From Strigops habroptila (Eukaryota > Chordata > Aves > Psittaciformes > Psittacidae), in assembly GCF_004027225.2 (NCBI RefSeq), contig NC_044278.2:96216743-96280742 (forward strand): DNA of 64,000 nucleotides. The letters run 5' to 3'. Shown one piece after another: positions 38,306 to 50,800 of this stretch; the first letter of the stretch is position 1, and each line of letters starts with the position of its first letter. Below the pieces are notes generated by a model, which worked only from the letters and a program-made list of their open reading frames with translations, was not told the DNA's origin and did no database searches. The translations under genes and the position numbers were made by a program.

Positions 38306-38311
38306 CTACAT
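38306..38311 (-). promoter_or_regulatory. INTS6: Minimal AUG-UAG upstream reading frame in the INTS6 leader
   Basis: ATGTAG on the minus strand, 27 bases before the INTS6 start codon. It is the only ATG on this strand between the predicted transcription start and the INTS6 start. Its context (GTCCATGT) is weak. Confidence 0.6.
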
Positions 38312-38695
38312 GGACAGCGGGCGGGGGGCTGAGGGGAGAACCGCGGGGCGGGGTGGGAAAGGAAGGGGGGAAAAGAGAAGAAGACGGGGGACAGGAGAGG
38401 AGTAAGTGGCTGTGAGTGCTGTGCACGGGGAAGGGCGCGTCCCCGCTGCCCCTCTGCCGAGGCGGGGGGGAAGGGGGGGCAGCCCTGCCTGCCCTGCCCT
38501 CCTTTGTGTGAGGGGCCTGCTCAACCCGACACAGGCTGGTTTATGAGGGAGAGGCGGATAGGGCTGCGCTGCTGCTAGCCTTCCCCCCACACCACCTTCC
38601 TCCACCGCCGCCCGCCCTCCCCTCCCCCTGTTGATGTTACTCAGAAGTTTCGGGCGGAGCAGCCGCGGCCCCGCCACCCCGGCACTTTCTCTCTC

Positions 38696-38734
38696 TGACT
38701 GAGGCGCTTCCTCGCTCGCCGCCCGCTTTTAAAG
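38696..38734 (-). promoter_or_regulatory. INTS6: Predicted INTS6 core promoter (TATA-like box and initiator)
   Basis: On the minus strand, TTTAAAA (38733-38727) lies 33 bases upstream of the A in an initiator-like TCAGTCA (A at 38700). This spacing is normal for a TATA/initiator pair. A start at 38700 would give a leader of about 420 bases with no intron before the start codon. This is inference from motifs; island promoters often use several dispersed starts. Confidence 0.4.
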
Positions 38735-38781
38735 CAGCCTGGGCAGGTCGGGGCCCGCCTCTGAAGGACACGTCCCCGCCC

Positions 38782-38787
38782 CACGTG
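38782..38787. promoter_or_regulatory. E-box CACGTG (USF/MYC/TFE type)
   Basis: CCACGTGACC in the CpG island about 80 bases upstream of the predicted INTS6 start, a common place for USF-type sites in housekeeping promoters. Confidence 0.45.
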
Positions 38788-38800
38788 ACCGCGTCCCGGC

Positions 38801-38809
38801 GCCGCCATA
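38801..38809. promoter_or_regulatory. YY1-like site GCCGCCATA
   Basis: Matches the core of the YY1 promoter element; it lies between the E-box and the NRF1 site in the same island. Confidence 0.35.
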
Positions 38810-38926
38810 GGGCTCCCGGTGACCGCCTCATTAGCATATTTAAATCGCCGGTGGAGGGCGGAGCGCGGCGTCCCGAGCCGCTGGGGGAAGAGGTTGGCGG
38901 CGGCCCGGGCTCCGGAGCGCCACCGC

Positions 38927-38938
38927 CGCGCAGGCGCA
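38927..38938. promoter_or_regulatory. NRF1 site
   Basis: CGCGCAGGCGCA fits the palindromic NRF1 consensus YGCGCANGCGCR at all positions. NRF1 sites are typical of bidirectional CpG-island promoters. Confidence 0.6.
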
Positions 38939-40092
38939 GTGGCGGGCAGGGGACACGGGGCAGGGCGGGGGGTGCTGTCCCTCAGGCGGCCGCTCTCGGG
39001 CGGGGCGGGGGGAGCTCCGCTGCTGCCGGGGGTGCCGCGTCCCGTGGGGGTAGCGCCCTGTCCGACTCGCCCGCTTTGGGGCGCGGCGGCGCTCGGGGAG
39101 CTAAGCGGGGGAGGCCCCGGGGGAACGCGGCCCGCCGCAGGCTCCCCCGCGGCGGCTGGGGCGGTGTGTCCCCGCCGGGAGCGGGCGGTGAGTCACGGGA
39201 GGGAGGAGGAAGGGGGCGGGCGGGCGCCGCGGCTCTCCTTGAGGCTGCGGGAAGGTGCCCGGGCCGCGCGGAGCCCCCGCCTGACCCGGCCGATCCTGCC
39301 CCCTCCCCCGGGGTTCCTTTTCCTCCCCGTTTGGGGGGCCTGTGTGGTGCTCAGGGGCCAACGCAGCTCCTTAGGCTCGGAGGGCGGCCAGGGAACCCCA
39401 GGGCAGCCTGAAACCAGCCGGAGGAGCGGCGGGCTCGCTGGTCAAGGCGGGCAGGGCTTGCACTATCCAGTGCGTTTAGGACGTGGAAGTGTTCGGTACC
39501 GTTTGACGGTGAATTCCCAGAGACGTGGCCCAGCCTGTCGCTCGAGGCTTAGGGAAAAAGAAAAGCAAAAAAAAGTAAAAAGGAAAAAAAATCCTGGCTA
39601 GCCCTCGCTGTGACCTTTTCCCCTGCACACAGGCAGAGATTAACAGTAATGTTTCTTTGCTACATGTTACGTGAGGGCACTCCAAATTTACTTCCTATAA
39701 ATCGTGTAATCGTGGAGTGTTTCCAACCAATTAATGACGAAGATTTCTGTTGTTTGTTTGGTGGTTTGGGTCGTTTTGTTCCCCAGCAGTAGAGTCTCTG
39801 CTGTTTCTGCTCTCACAGCCTTGGAGCAGTAACTCCAGAGCCATTTCTCAGCATAATCTGTTCAGGAGATTGCTCTGCTTCCTATATGGCTGGTATCTTT
39901 TTTCTCCTGATCCAGCTGATGTGTTCCCACAGCCACTGCTTTAGAAGGTATGAAGCCTCTGTGCTCCTTCCTTCTCTCAAGATAAAATTGGCAGTGTGCT
40001 GGTTTGATTCATCTTGTTCTTCAGGCAAGATTTCTGTCTTGCCAGGCAAGAGCTGGTTTGGGGTTTTTTTGGTGGTGGTTTTTTTTGGTGTG

Positions 40093-40119
40093 TTTTTTTT
40101 TTTTTTTTTTTTTTTTTTT
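40093..40119. repeat. Poly(T) run, 27 bases
   Basis: A T run preceded by a G/T-rich stretch. No retrocopy was recognised beside it. Confidence 0.9.
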
Positions 40120-41317
40120 AGGCTAATGAAAGATTAGCATTTAGTCTCTAGGAAGAGGGAGGGATAGAATCTTATTTCCACTACAGATCGGTACGCATCC
40201 TCATGCCTGTGAGCAGCTTATTTTGGCTTTCCTGTCAGCACTGCACCGGTCACCTGTGCCATCCCTTCTCAGGCACTGGGGTGAAGTCAGGGACACCTCC
40301 TTTCATCCCACTTCACCATTCAAGGCCTTAAGGAACCTCCAATCTCAAGGACACTGTGAGAGCTGGGAAGGAATTTTTGGAGTCAGTGCAGACCAAAATT
40401 CAGTGACTGGGTTTCTTTGGAAGCAGCATTTTTTCCCATGAGTATTTCTCAGTGTGGATCCTTTTGGCGGTGGTAAGAGTGGCCAAGCTTGTGTGCACCC
40501 AGTGGCTCTTAGGCTGCTTGCATCTTTCCAACAGTTCAATGTCAGAGCCCCAGCAGTGGTGTGGTGTCTCGTGACCAGCAGCAGTGCTGTTCTGGTCCAG
40601 GTTCTGCTGGTTGATCTGAATCCCTGCTGTCAGAAGAAGCAAGCCAGCAGGTGCCACAGAGGCCACATTGCCAGTTTGCCCTGGAATCAGCTGCATGCCA
40701 GCCCCTGTTACACAGTAAAACATTTGGACTGCCAGAGAGGCTTGGCTCACAGCCACTTTCCCCCTTACAGAGGAGTTTCAGAACACCTTTCTTCCCCTCA
40801 GCTCCCCACAGAAAGTTGAAGCTCCTAAGGTCAGCAAGACTGGCTGCTGCTGGAGTAGTAACTGTCTCCCTAAGGTGGTGGGATTCTAGTTGTTAAGTAA
40901 AGGCTGCAGTGCTGCCTTAACAAATCATGCCTTGGGATTAGTAACGTCATTTGGGAGTAATGTTGAGTGAGTGTATGATGCTGGCCTCTAATTGGCTTCC
41001 TTTTAAATCTCTGATAGGCACCTTCTTCAGACATGGCACCTTCTTTCCTGTTTGTATGTTGCTAATGTTTCATTGACTGTCCTAATAAAATCAGCATCGC
41101 TTTTACGTGTCAAGCATCATTCGTCTTCTTGGAGATTATCCTAAAAATGGGAAACTCTGGAATGGTTCCTTCTCCAAAGTGCTGGAAAAAAGGCATTTTA
41201 GAGTTCTTGCCATACCAGGAAAATGTCATGGTAAAAGGCAGCCTGTGCCATGGAGACTTTGCATAAATCCTGGAGGAAAATTTGGAATTCTCAAGTTTTG
41301 TTGCCAGTAAATGAAGT

Positions 41318-41329
41318 GGGGGGGGGGGG
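41318..41329. repeat. Poly(G) run, 12 bases
   Basis: An uninterrupted G run in otherwise AT-rich intergenic DNA. Confidence 0.9.
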
Positions 41330-42580
41330 AATGACATGTTATCTCTTAGTGGTAGAATCAGTCAAAAGCCAGCACAAATTCAGAATCAACTTTGAAAACT
41401 GCAAACTGTAGGCTATAATTTTCTTACCAAGAGAAGAGGAAGATGGGACTGAAGCAGCTGGGCCTGCTCTACCCCTAGTCGCCTCAGCCCTGGTGACTAT
41501 CACTGAAAGGAAAATCCCACAGACAAAACTTTAACGCAGTTCCAGTGGGATTTATACAAGCAGAATCACTTTTCTGTGTGTACTTGCTTTTCACTGTTAT
41601 CTTTGAAGCCATTTGGAACATTCAGTTCTTCCCGCTCATGTGCATCTTATATTAGATCCGTATTAGATCCCCTATAGGGCAGAATCAAGGCTGGGTGTGT
41701 GTTGTCTGTGGTAGGCATTAGTACTTTTCTGCTGGGAGCAGGCCAAGTTGATTAATATTGAGAAAGATACTTTCAAAGATAGATAATCAACCCAAGCCTT
41801 AAGTGTGTATCAGCCTCTTGATGTGAGAGTCGTAATGGCTAGTACTGCCATCAGAGTCACATTTATAAATCTGTACAGGAGATTTGCTGTGAAGGAACAA
41901 AACCCGGTGATGCTTATGCTCATTACTGGTAGAGCTGACACAGCTGAGCAGGGAGAGAGCTTGAGGCTGTGGCTGAAAACAGATGCATTTTTCTTTGGTT
42001 TCAGCTTTTTTACACGGAGGTCAAAGTAACACCCCATGTGTGGTATAAATGAGCCAGTTCCACCTTTTCTCCTAAAACTGGATGAATCATTTCAGCATTC
42101 TGGAGGAATACTATTGCTGTCCTGACAATACAAAAGATTCCAGCTACTTCCATACTGGTTTTGTTTGTAATTTATTATGGATCCATGAGGAAACACGAAT
42201 GTATATGCATGTCTAAGAATACTCATTTTCTGATCTTCAGAATGGGCATTGTCCATTTGGGGACAAAGAAGATGGTATTAAAAATGCAAATTTCACTTTA
42301 AATTATAATGCTAAGTTAGTAAATGAAAATTCAAATATAAGTATGAAAATACACCTAAAAAAAAATTCATATAAGAAAAGTGAAGAGCATTTTTGATATC
42401 ATTTGCTGTTACTGTGGTTTTTACCTCTGTTTCTTTTCGCAGTTGTGAGATTTTTTTGTCATCACATAGTGTTAGCCTTATTTGGTCCTAAATTGCAGGC
42501 TTGTATGGGAGATGTTATGGTAAAGATCTTCAAGCAGGTCTGAGAACTAAAATTGACAGTGTAACTTCTTTCTTTTCCCC

Positions 42581-42599
42581 TTTTTTTTTTTTTTTTTTT
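42581..42599. repeat. Poly(T) run, 19 bases
   Basis: A T run following TTTCTTTTCCCC. Confidence 0.9.
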
Positions 42600-42889
42600 A
42601 ATTTAATTGGCTTTCTCCCCAGTTTGTTTCACAAATAATAGTTCAAGATCTTGGTCAGTCCAGGTTTTAATGACACAGGTAAATTTATCAGAGCTTCCTT
42701 TAGAATACCATTCCATAGCCTTGTAGATTGTCATCATAAAACTTTTTTTCCCTTCTTTAAAAGTCTTATATTTTCCATTGCCTAATTTTATGTTGCTGCT
42801 TATCATTGAAGTATATATCTTTATACAGCATTCTGAGTTTCAATTCATTATTTTTTAATACTTCTGTTACATTATGTTCACAGTTGGAC

Positions 42890-42942
42890 TCGATCTTAAA
42901 GGTCTTTTCCAACCTAAATGATTGTATGATTTGATGATTCCT
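42890..42942 (+). mobile_element. CR1 LINE 3' tail (very short)
   Basis: ACAGTTGGACTCGATCTTAA, GGTCTTTTCCAACCTAAATG and an ATGATTGTATGATTTGATGA tail match the CR1 3' end on the plus strand. It is the only plus-oriented CR1 copy I could support in the window. Confidence 0.85.
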
Positions 42943-44375
42943 TTTAGTCTTCCTTTAGCCAAGTTCTGTGCATTCAACATGCTTTTTTTATAAATAAAAT
43001 TTTATTTTTCACTTGTCTGTGTATGCTGTACACAGTAGCTTATATTCTTGAGGGGTTTTGGTTGTTTTTACTAGTTTCAATTCAGTGGATTTTGACCCTA
43101 CTTTTTTCTCTCTTCCTGTAATTGTTATCAAAGAGAAGCTGGTTTAATCTTATAATTCAGGTAGCTTAGGTAAACATATAAAGCTCATCCTAGACTGAGT
43201 AATCACTGAGAAGGCTGGGATCAGATAAGATGTAACCCCAAAACATTTTTGGAAAAGTGCCATTAAGATAACTGGATCTCAGTTTTTTATGTATGTTCTA
43301 GGGCTTGGACTGAGGATGCCTGTTTTTCTAACATTTCCAGAGGCAGCTGCTTTCCTTTGAAACTGTCTAGCACCTTTTAGAAGTCTGTACTTTGGCTTCC
43401 CCAGCACCAGAACACAGTGAAACTACATCCCTCTGCAGAACAATGACCTCTAAAAGAAAGTTGCATTCTGTCTCCTCTTGGCCCATCTTCAAAGACAGCC
43501 TCCTTTCCATTGTCTATCCACCAGAAAACCCAGAGGATAGCCTTTGAAGCTTCCTAGGGATTTTTGTATTCCCCACCACCCCTCCAGTCATCCAAATCCC
43601 TTGCTGTTTCCTGGCTTGGGAGTTGGAGCTGCAGTGAACAGCAGTGTACCATCCCAGGGAAGAACAGTTAATGTGGAAATGCAAGGAAATGGTAATTGAT
43701 ATAGTTTGTTTTCTAACTGTACAGACTGAATGTGGGTACTGGGAGACTAAGTTCATGAATATTTGTGAAGTACTTAGATTCTTCCAAATAAAGTTATAAT
43801 AGAAGTGCACAATAAGATTATTTTCAGAGGAAAAACTAATCTCTTTGAGGACCATCTGTGCTGTGACAGCAGAAGTCAGTCAGTTAACGATGGATAGGTT
43901 GCAAGGCACCTGAATAGAAGATAAGGAGGCTTTTGTCATTAAAATCAAACCCTATGTTTGATACATGCTTTCCCCTTAGTATTACTGGCCTTAGATTGAA
44001 AGGTCTTCCTGGCTATGAGTCGTATTCATATGTATTTCACAGTGTTGAACAGAGCAGGACCTCTCTCGTATTTAGTACCATGGGGGAATATTAAATCTGA
44101 CATGGAGAAAGCTGCTTAAAACAAACATTTCAAAATTACAGTTGTAATAAGGTAGCACATATGAGAATTCAAATAGATTTGTAGTTCTTATACATCCTTC
44201 CTGATGCGTTACGTTGCTCCTTTCAGTTAAAGTAGAATTCTGGTCAAGAACAAAAACCTGTCTTGGCTCTGGGCCTTTAAATTTATTCCATCTCTTGGGT
44301 TTCTCAGCTGGCATGTCAAGGCCCAAAGAGAACAGAAAACACCCTCTAGCATACAAAGGCGATTTTACCTGAATT

Positions 44376-44432
44376 TTTCTTCTTTTTTTTTTTTTTTCTT
44401 CTTTTCCCCCCCTTCCTTCCTTTCTTTCTTTT
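44376..44432. repeat. Pyrimidine-rich low-complexity tract
   Basis: T and C runs with CCTT units, all one base class on the plus strand. Confidence 0.8.
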
Positions 44433-44686
44433 TGAACTTATTTCTCATCCTTGAGATGCTGGTAGTAGCAGGCAGCAACAGTCCACTTGATTCCTGGTAA
44501 CACCAGGGTGCCCAGGGAAATACTGGTATAGAATTCTCAGCTTCCCTCCAGCCTCCCAGGCCATGAAAACAGACAAAGTCTTCTGCATTTGCTAAAACAA
44601 AAGGTCTGAGGAGACCTTTACTTATTATGCCAGGGAGGGAAAACACCAACAAACCAACCTGTCTTGTCAGGATGGCCAGAGAGGCT

Positions 44687-44806
44687 CACAGAACGGTTTG
44701 GGTTGGAAGGGACCTTAAAGATCACCTAATTCCAACCCCCCTGCCATGGGCAGGGACACCTTCCACCAGACTGGGTTGCTCAAAGCCCCGTCCAACCTGG
44801 CTTTAT
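44687..44806 (-). mobile_element. CR1 LINE fragment, ~120 bp
   Basis: Plus-strand reading TCACAGAACGGTTTGGGTTG, GGGACCTTAAAGATCACCTA and ACACCTTCCACCAGACTGGG is the reverse complement of a CR1 3' end, so the sense strand is minus. Similarity stops at CAACCTGGCTTTAT. It is a strongly 5'-truncated copy that looks young, being close to the consensus as I recall it. Confidence 0.92.
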
Positions 44807-47800
44807 AGTTACATCTGTAGTTTGAGAGAGATCATTTGTAGCAGTCCACCCTTTGTTTAGCTTTCTCTTCTTGTGGCCCTGGTTAAAACCTCCCTCGTGT
44901 GGTAGGAAGTTCATGTAGCCCCCCACTCAAACACCTGTACCACAATGTTGCCATGCAGGCTCTCCTCAGGATGACAGGAACAGAACTAGGATATTCTTCC
45001 CACGCAACACCACTTTTAAACAATCTTTCACATGGTTGTTACATCCCTCCCAGGGAAGCTTTCCTGGCCGGTGCCCACTGACCCGAGCGATCCACTGTCA
45101 CTGTTGCAGTGATTGCTTTTGTTCGTTCCTCCAAGCATTCCTTCTTGCCCACACTACGAAGTTACAGTAGCCCCAGAAATCATATCCTTCCCGAAGCACT
45201 GGACCCTCCCGCACATTTTATAGCATAGCAACGTAACTCCATTACCATGGATCCCAGACACAGGCGTGCAGAATTTATCTAACTAATCGAGCAGCTAAGG
45301 GACACCAATTCCAGTTACAGCCAGCTTGGAGTATAAAGCAGTTACAGCTAAAAGACAGTCTACAAGCACTTCCCAGGGAGGCAGAACAGTGAGGTGTATT
45401 TTTCTTCTTTTTTTTTTTTTTCTTTTCTTTTTTAATGGCCAATGTAATAGGTATAGTCTTGGTAAACAAGAGGACAGAATTATTCATTCATCCCTAAATT
45501 GCTTCCCACTGAGGTATCACACCTGCATATGGTATTTGAGAGCTGGGAGCTCGCTCTTTAAAATACCGCCGTGCTGCAGAAGTTTATTATCCAACTTTTA
45601 CTCTAAATGTGATTCTTATTCACTGCCATCTTTTGCCCCAAATCAAAATACACTCTGAAAGAAAGATGCACTTGGTTGCTCTCTGCAAAGCAGCTGGCAT
45701 GACTGGTGTCAAATGGAATATAAACCAGTTGCTCTGTCTTCTGCCACTTAGCAGTTAATGAAAACTTATCAAATTTCAACTAGTAGCTAATTGGAAATCT
45801 CTACAAAAGCCATCTATAAAGCACAGATATTGGTCTTCTAGAATAAAAGAAACCTGATAAAAGACTCTTTAATCCAGGGAAGAAATCTGTTCATTTGTAT
45901 TCCCTGATCTCAAGCACCTTTGCAAGGTGTTTGGTTCTGTTTGCTGAGCATGTTACTCAAAAGATACAGTTAAAATGAAGGGAAATTGGTTTTTTTCTAC
46001 TTTTATGCACACACTAAAGCCTTGATATAAGGCCTATTTGTTACAGAAAACTTGAATGGATGCCACGGTGGGCAAATCTGTCTCACACCAATGTGCAGAA
46101 AAGTTCGTGTCTTGTTTTAGAAATATTTGAAACGGGAAAGAGGGACACTTAAAACATGGCTTTGAAAAGCACAGAAGGATAATTCTTACCAAGTTGAGAT
46201 TACAAAAAGCATTTCTCATTAGGAGAACCCGAGAACTGACTTGAGATCAGCTTATAACGAATCTCAAGTTATAAGTGTAATCTTTTCTCATAACAGCAGT
46301 CTTCTCCAAGCAGTATTATTTAGGTCAGCGATGAGTTCTTTTGTTGTTGGAGATGGCTTTGAATTTCACGATGTTGCGATTGGAAAGCCTTGAATGTTTC
46401 TGGACCAGTTCTAATATTTTCCTGTTGGTAAGCCATTTTTAAGGCAATATACAGTTTATGGTTATTTTCCAAACATGGGTCCAAAATAAAAAGTCCAAGA
46501 AAGCCTTTCCCATAATTCAGGCTGACACTAAGTTTACACTTCTCTAGGTTTGCCAAAGTATTTTGTGTACACTCGTTGCATGATGAATGTAACATTTTCT
46601 CTGAGATTCTCCTGCTCCATTCCTCTTGTGAAGTATTTCTATTTTCTGTTATTTCTGTTTTCCTGGGGCCTTGACATTGTTATATGCATTCATTTTGGCT
46701 GGTTTATGTGAGTTGTGAACGCAGAGCTAACAGTGATTTATATAACTGGGGTGTTGAAGGAAGATGAAACTTAACAATGCAAAGACGACAAAAAAATGAG
46801 GCTTTTAACTATTATATCCATTCTATCCATTCCATTTACTTTCATGGTATTAGGGGGCGGGGGGAAGGGTTTGTATTTTGATTTCCTTGATCGGTTATTT
46901 TTCTTCACATCTCCCATTTCGAGTCCCCTTTATCTTATCTTTCCCTTCAGAAAAAAAGTTACAATATTGTTTTTTTCTACTACAATTCCCTTTCTTTCTA
47001 CTTAGCTGTTCATTATTGCTCTCCTCAGCTGGCCAAGGGAAAGAAGCCAGAACTACTCATTTGCCCTGACAAGTGTTTTCACTTTTCATGTTTTAGATGA
47101 TTGGTTGTGCTGTGTGCTTGACTTCTGCAGCAGCTAATAAGTAACTCCTGAATCCAGAGCAGCTTCTGATTCCAAAGGTTGACAGATACCACTTGAGCTC
47201 TCATTTCAGAGGTAAGTAACAGCCCTTTAACCCAATTATAGTCCAGTGCAGCATAATTGGACACACTTGTGGTCCTCTACCAACTGGCTACTACAGTTAA
47301 CTTATGGAAAATAGGAGAGTATGCCTTTTTCAAGGGGAATTAGGGTCTATTGTGCTTTAATTTATACAATGTTTGGCATAATCTAGCCTGTTTTCACCGT
47401 AGCACAGATTTTTCCATTGCTGCATCCGCTCATTATTTCCTAACTCCCTTTTTTATACCAAAATCAATTACTCCTGTGCTAACACGCTTCACAGTAGTTA
47501 TCACTGAGACCTTTGGAGTTTTTACTTTTGCCTAGTTATCTGGACACTTTTGTCATAGTGTCCCTCTAATTAGTACAACCAGTTCTGCTATAATGTCAGT
47601 TACACTGTGGAGTATGTAACTGTAATAGTGACCACTGTATAAATCTGTTCCTTACTGCACTGGTAGCAGTCCAGCAGACCACTGCCACTAGCACCAACCT
47701 TTCCTGTAATTCTGACATCGTACTGAGTTCCTCCCCAACTGACAATAGAAGGTCTTACACGGCTTTTTCTCTGCTTGAATTCTCTGTTTTCTGGATTGTG

Positions 47801-50800
47801 AAATTATCCTCTGCATAATTCAAGAACCATTTCATGATCTATGTTTAGCAGAATTTGTTACCCAACAGATGTCTGGACAGTTAATGACCTCTGTAAGTAC
47901 AGTCCTGTGATTTCTTGCTACTGATGGTCCAAGAATTTTTAATCTCTTCTGCTACAAGTCAGCACTAGGGCAGCATGTCACCTCTTATTAAAAAACAAAA
48001 CCATAAAATGTGGATAAATTTTCCCTTCAGAATTGTTATGCCTAGTCACAAGTGGTATTTCTCCCTCATTCTCTTTTGACTCTTTATGCACATGAATGTG
48101 TGCGTACATAAATGCACGTAGTTCCATATTTTTCTGGCCAAAACCAAAGGACATGAATAAAACCTCCTGAAATTAATCAAAATACACTTTTAAAGAAAAA
48201 TTAATACCTAAATATGAGTCAGGACACTGCCAGCCTTCAAGCTGAGGAAAGGGTAGATGCCTAGAAAAGTCCATGGTAGCAAAGCCTCTTTGACTGCCAC
48301 TTTTACACATATGGCAAATGTAGTCTTACAAGAGGATTTGGAGGCACTGGAGCCAGATCATTAGCGCTGGGCAGTGATGTGTTTGTTCACTGTGTATGAA
48401 ATCATGCTGCAGCTGCACAAGCATTCCCTCTTTCCTCCTCCCCATTTAGATCAGGCTCGAGCCCATCCCTGTATAGGAAAGTTGTTCTAGTTTCTCTCCT
48501 TTATTTTTTTTTCCCCCTCTCTTTTCAGTTATCAGCACTTGGGGGAGGAAAATTCTTGGGCAGGATTGTACCAAAGAGAAGGTAAGAGAGTCCCTAGCAT
48601 CTGGCATTCCTCTCGCACTGATTGAATGCTGATTGATACAGGTCCAGTCAGACACCCCTATGGAAGAAGTCTGCAAGATAGATGCACAAATCTGCACAGT
48701 GAAGTGCTTGAGAGGATGGCTCATACTTCACTGTGTGCCACTGTGAAGGAGAGAAACTGGATTGCCTGACACAAGTGCTCCTGTAGCAGTCAGGTTCCTG
48801 GCAGCTTGTATCTCTTGAATGCCAAGAAGTTTGCTATATGTCCATTCTATGATGTCTATGATTCTATGTCTTGTTGGTACCTGCTCCTACAGTGGAAGGG
48901 TCATTGTGGTCACACTGCTGATTGGAAGGTACCAAAATACTGAAGAAAGCTTCATCAGCTGGATCCACACTGGTATGATTCACAGGCCAGGACTCGGGCA
49001 CTGCTACCCAGAGCTCTTAAAATTGAATTGTTAGTACATTACCTGGAATTTTTGGAACGTGACTCTTAGCAACCTCTCAGAGGGTACCTGGACATGGCTT
49101 GGAGAACAGCATAAAGCAGGGACCATTAATTTCCCCAAAGGCAGTTTTATATCATCACTCTTTTGGGGAAGAAGAAAATGTAGTTCTGTGATGCAAGCTG
49201 GGACACTGGCTTCAGAACCCAAAGAACAACCTCTGGTCTGTTTAATGAGCTAATAGAGCTGGTCTCATCCTGTGGCATGTGCCAAAATTTCTTGCTACAG
49301 TTTTGGCCTTGGGCTCTCTAGCCTTAGGGAAAGGTTTCTTTTTTCAGTTTAGTTTTGTGGTGTTGGGTTTTTTTTAATGTGTTTAAGTACATGCATACCT
49401 ACTCATATGGCTTTTCAGACAGAGAGACCTGTTTCCACCACTCATTCATTACAATTTGAGGGTCTTTACACTCTTAATTGCTACCTGTCCTCTCACTTGA
49501 ACACTTTGGGAACACCAACATGGCCAGTTCTTAACAGTATTTCTTGCCATGGTTCAGTGAAAGATAACTATTGCCCTGGTTCCCTCCTATTACTGTGGAC
49601 TGATCTACCACACCAAACGAGTTCTTTTAATTTTGGGAGCATCGCTTGGCCTCAGATGGAGCCTTTTGAGCACCTTTATTTTTGACACTGATACCTCATG
49701 GAGAAACTCTGTTTGAAAATTGTCCTGTGCTCACATTAAGCATACAATACAGAGGCTATTCTGGGGCCAGTTAGCTTGAATATCAGGGGCTAATCAAAAC
49801 TACTGAGAATGCCAGACTTTCTTCTTTTTTTCCCCTTCAATCAGTCCCAGTCAGGCTGACTTGAGGGTTTTCTTTGTCATTCCCTTTGGAGCTTCCTCAT
49901 CCACTTTCAGAGGTACAAGATGTACATTCGGCAGTTCCACAGTCTTCACAGAGGTATTTCTACTGTCTTGTCAGATGATAATTTGACACAAGGAGGTCAC
50001 CATGTTAAAGGTGAGGACATGACAGAATAGTTGGTTTTCCCCTGCAAACACACATGGCCTCTTGTCTTTAGAGCATTTACTATTTTACAAATGAAGAGTA
50101 TTTCTCCCACTTTCATGAATTTTCTCATTTGGTGGCTCTCCTGGAGTGGGCCAGGGCTTCCACACCCACTTTTGTCCCAAAGGATATCTCCCCAAAGCAG
50201 GTAAACCTGACTCAGATATAGTTATCCCTTCAAAATCAAAGGGCACTCTGTAGATTCTGACTGTAGACATATGGGCCCACTACTGTGCAAGATGTTCAAA
50301 GCAATCAGACATTCTGGCTGTTCATCTACGTAGAGTAAAAATGGTGCTTATCAGGAATGGCCATGAGGTAATTGGGGAACCAAATGCTCCACACCACCAT
50401 CCACAATAGCGCCCATCTAAATGTGGCATCACTGGGACGCATATACACACTCACAGGCTGAGGAACCCCTTCCTGCAGTGGTGGCCAGAAATGGTGACTT
50501 ACCTGCTGAAGTGGACATGACTCATAACATTTGCACAGAATAAGACATGAAAAAGTTTGATTCGACAATCTGGGATTCTTTTTAACTCCACAAACAGCCC
50601 TATGGTACTGAGTCATAAGTCCCTGTATACACTGAAACTTCTGCAATTTTGCTCTCAAGCTGCTTCTCAGGACTTCCTTACAAGAATCATTTCCCACAGA
50701 AAGGATGAGTTCTGCCACCCTGCATCAGGAACCACTAGCTTTTAAAGCAATCTTTTGTCACAGGTTTGAGTCAACAAAAAATGACAGCTTCAGTGGGGGT

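Larger units (their letters stand above)
37380..39440. promoter_or_regulatory. CpG island over INTS6 exons 1-2 and upstream flank
   Basis: About 2 kb that is very rich in G, C and CpG, in sharp contrast to the AT-rich flanks. It covers INTS6 exons 1 and 2, the predicted INTS6 leader and core promoter, and about 700 bases beyond on the WDFY2 side. Such islands often fire in both directions. The long reading frames across it on both strands are a by-product of high GC content. Confidence 0.9.
39450..44680. other. Intergenic stretch, left part
   Basis: Between the INTS6 island and the first intergenic CR1 copy. It contains a 27-base T run, G and T homopolymers and one short CR1 tail. No coding exon, RNA gene or other element could be supported. 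Confidence 0.75.

Noticed and set aside
38785..39601. Long plus-strand frames of 208 and 260 codons
   Set aside because: Extremely Gly/Arg/Pro/Ala-rich, overlapping in different frames in a CpG island. This is what GC-rich DNA gives by chance, since stop codons are AT-rich.
48844..48869. CTATGATGTCTATGATTCTA as a CR1 3' tail
   Set aside because: It resembles the CR1 terminal octamers, but the sequence before it does not look like CR1, so the match may be chance.
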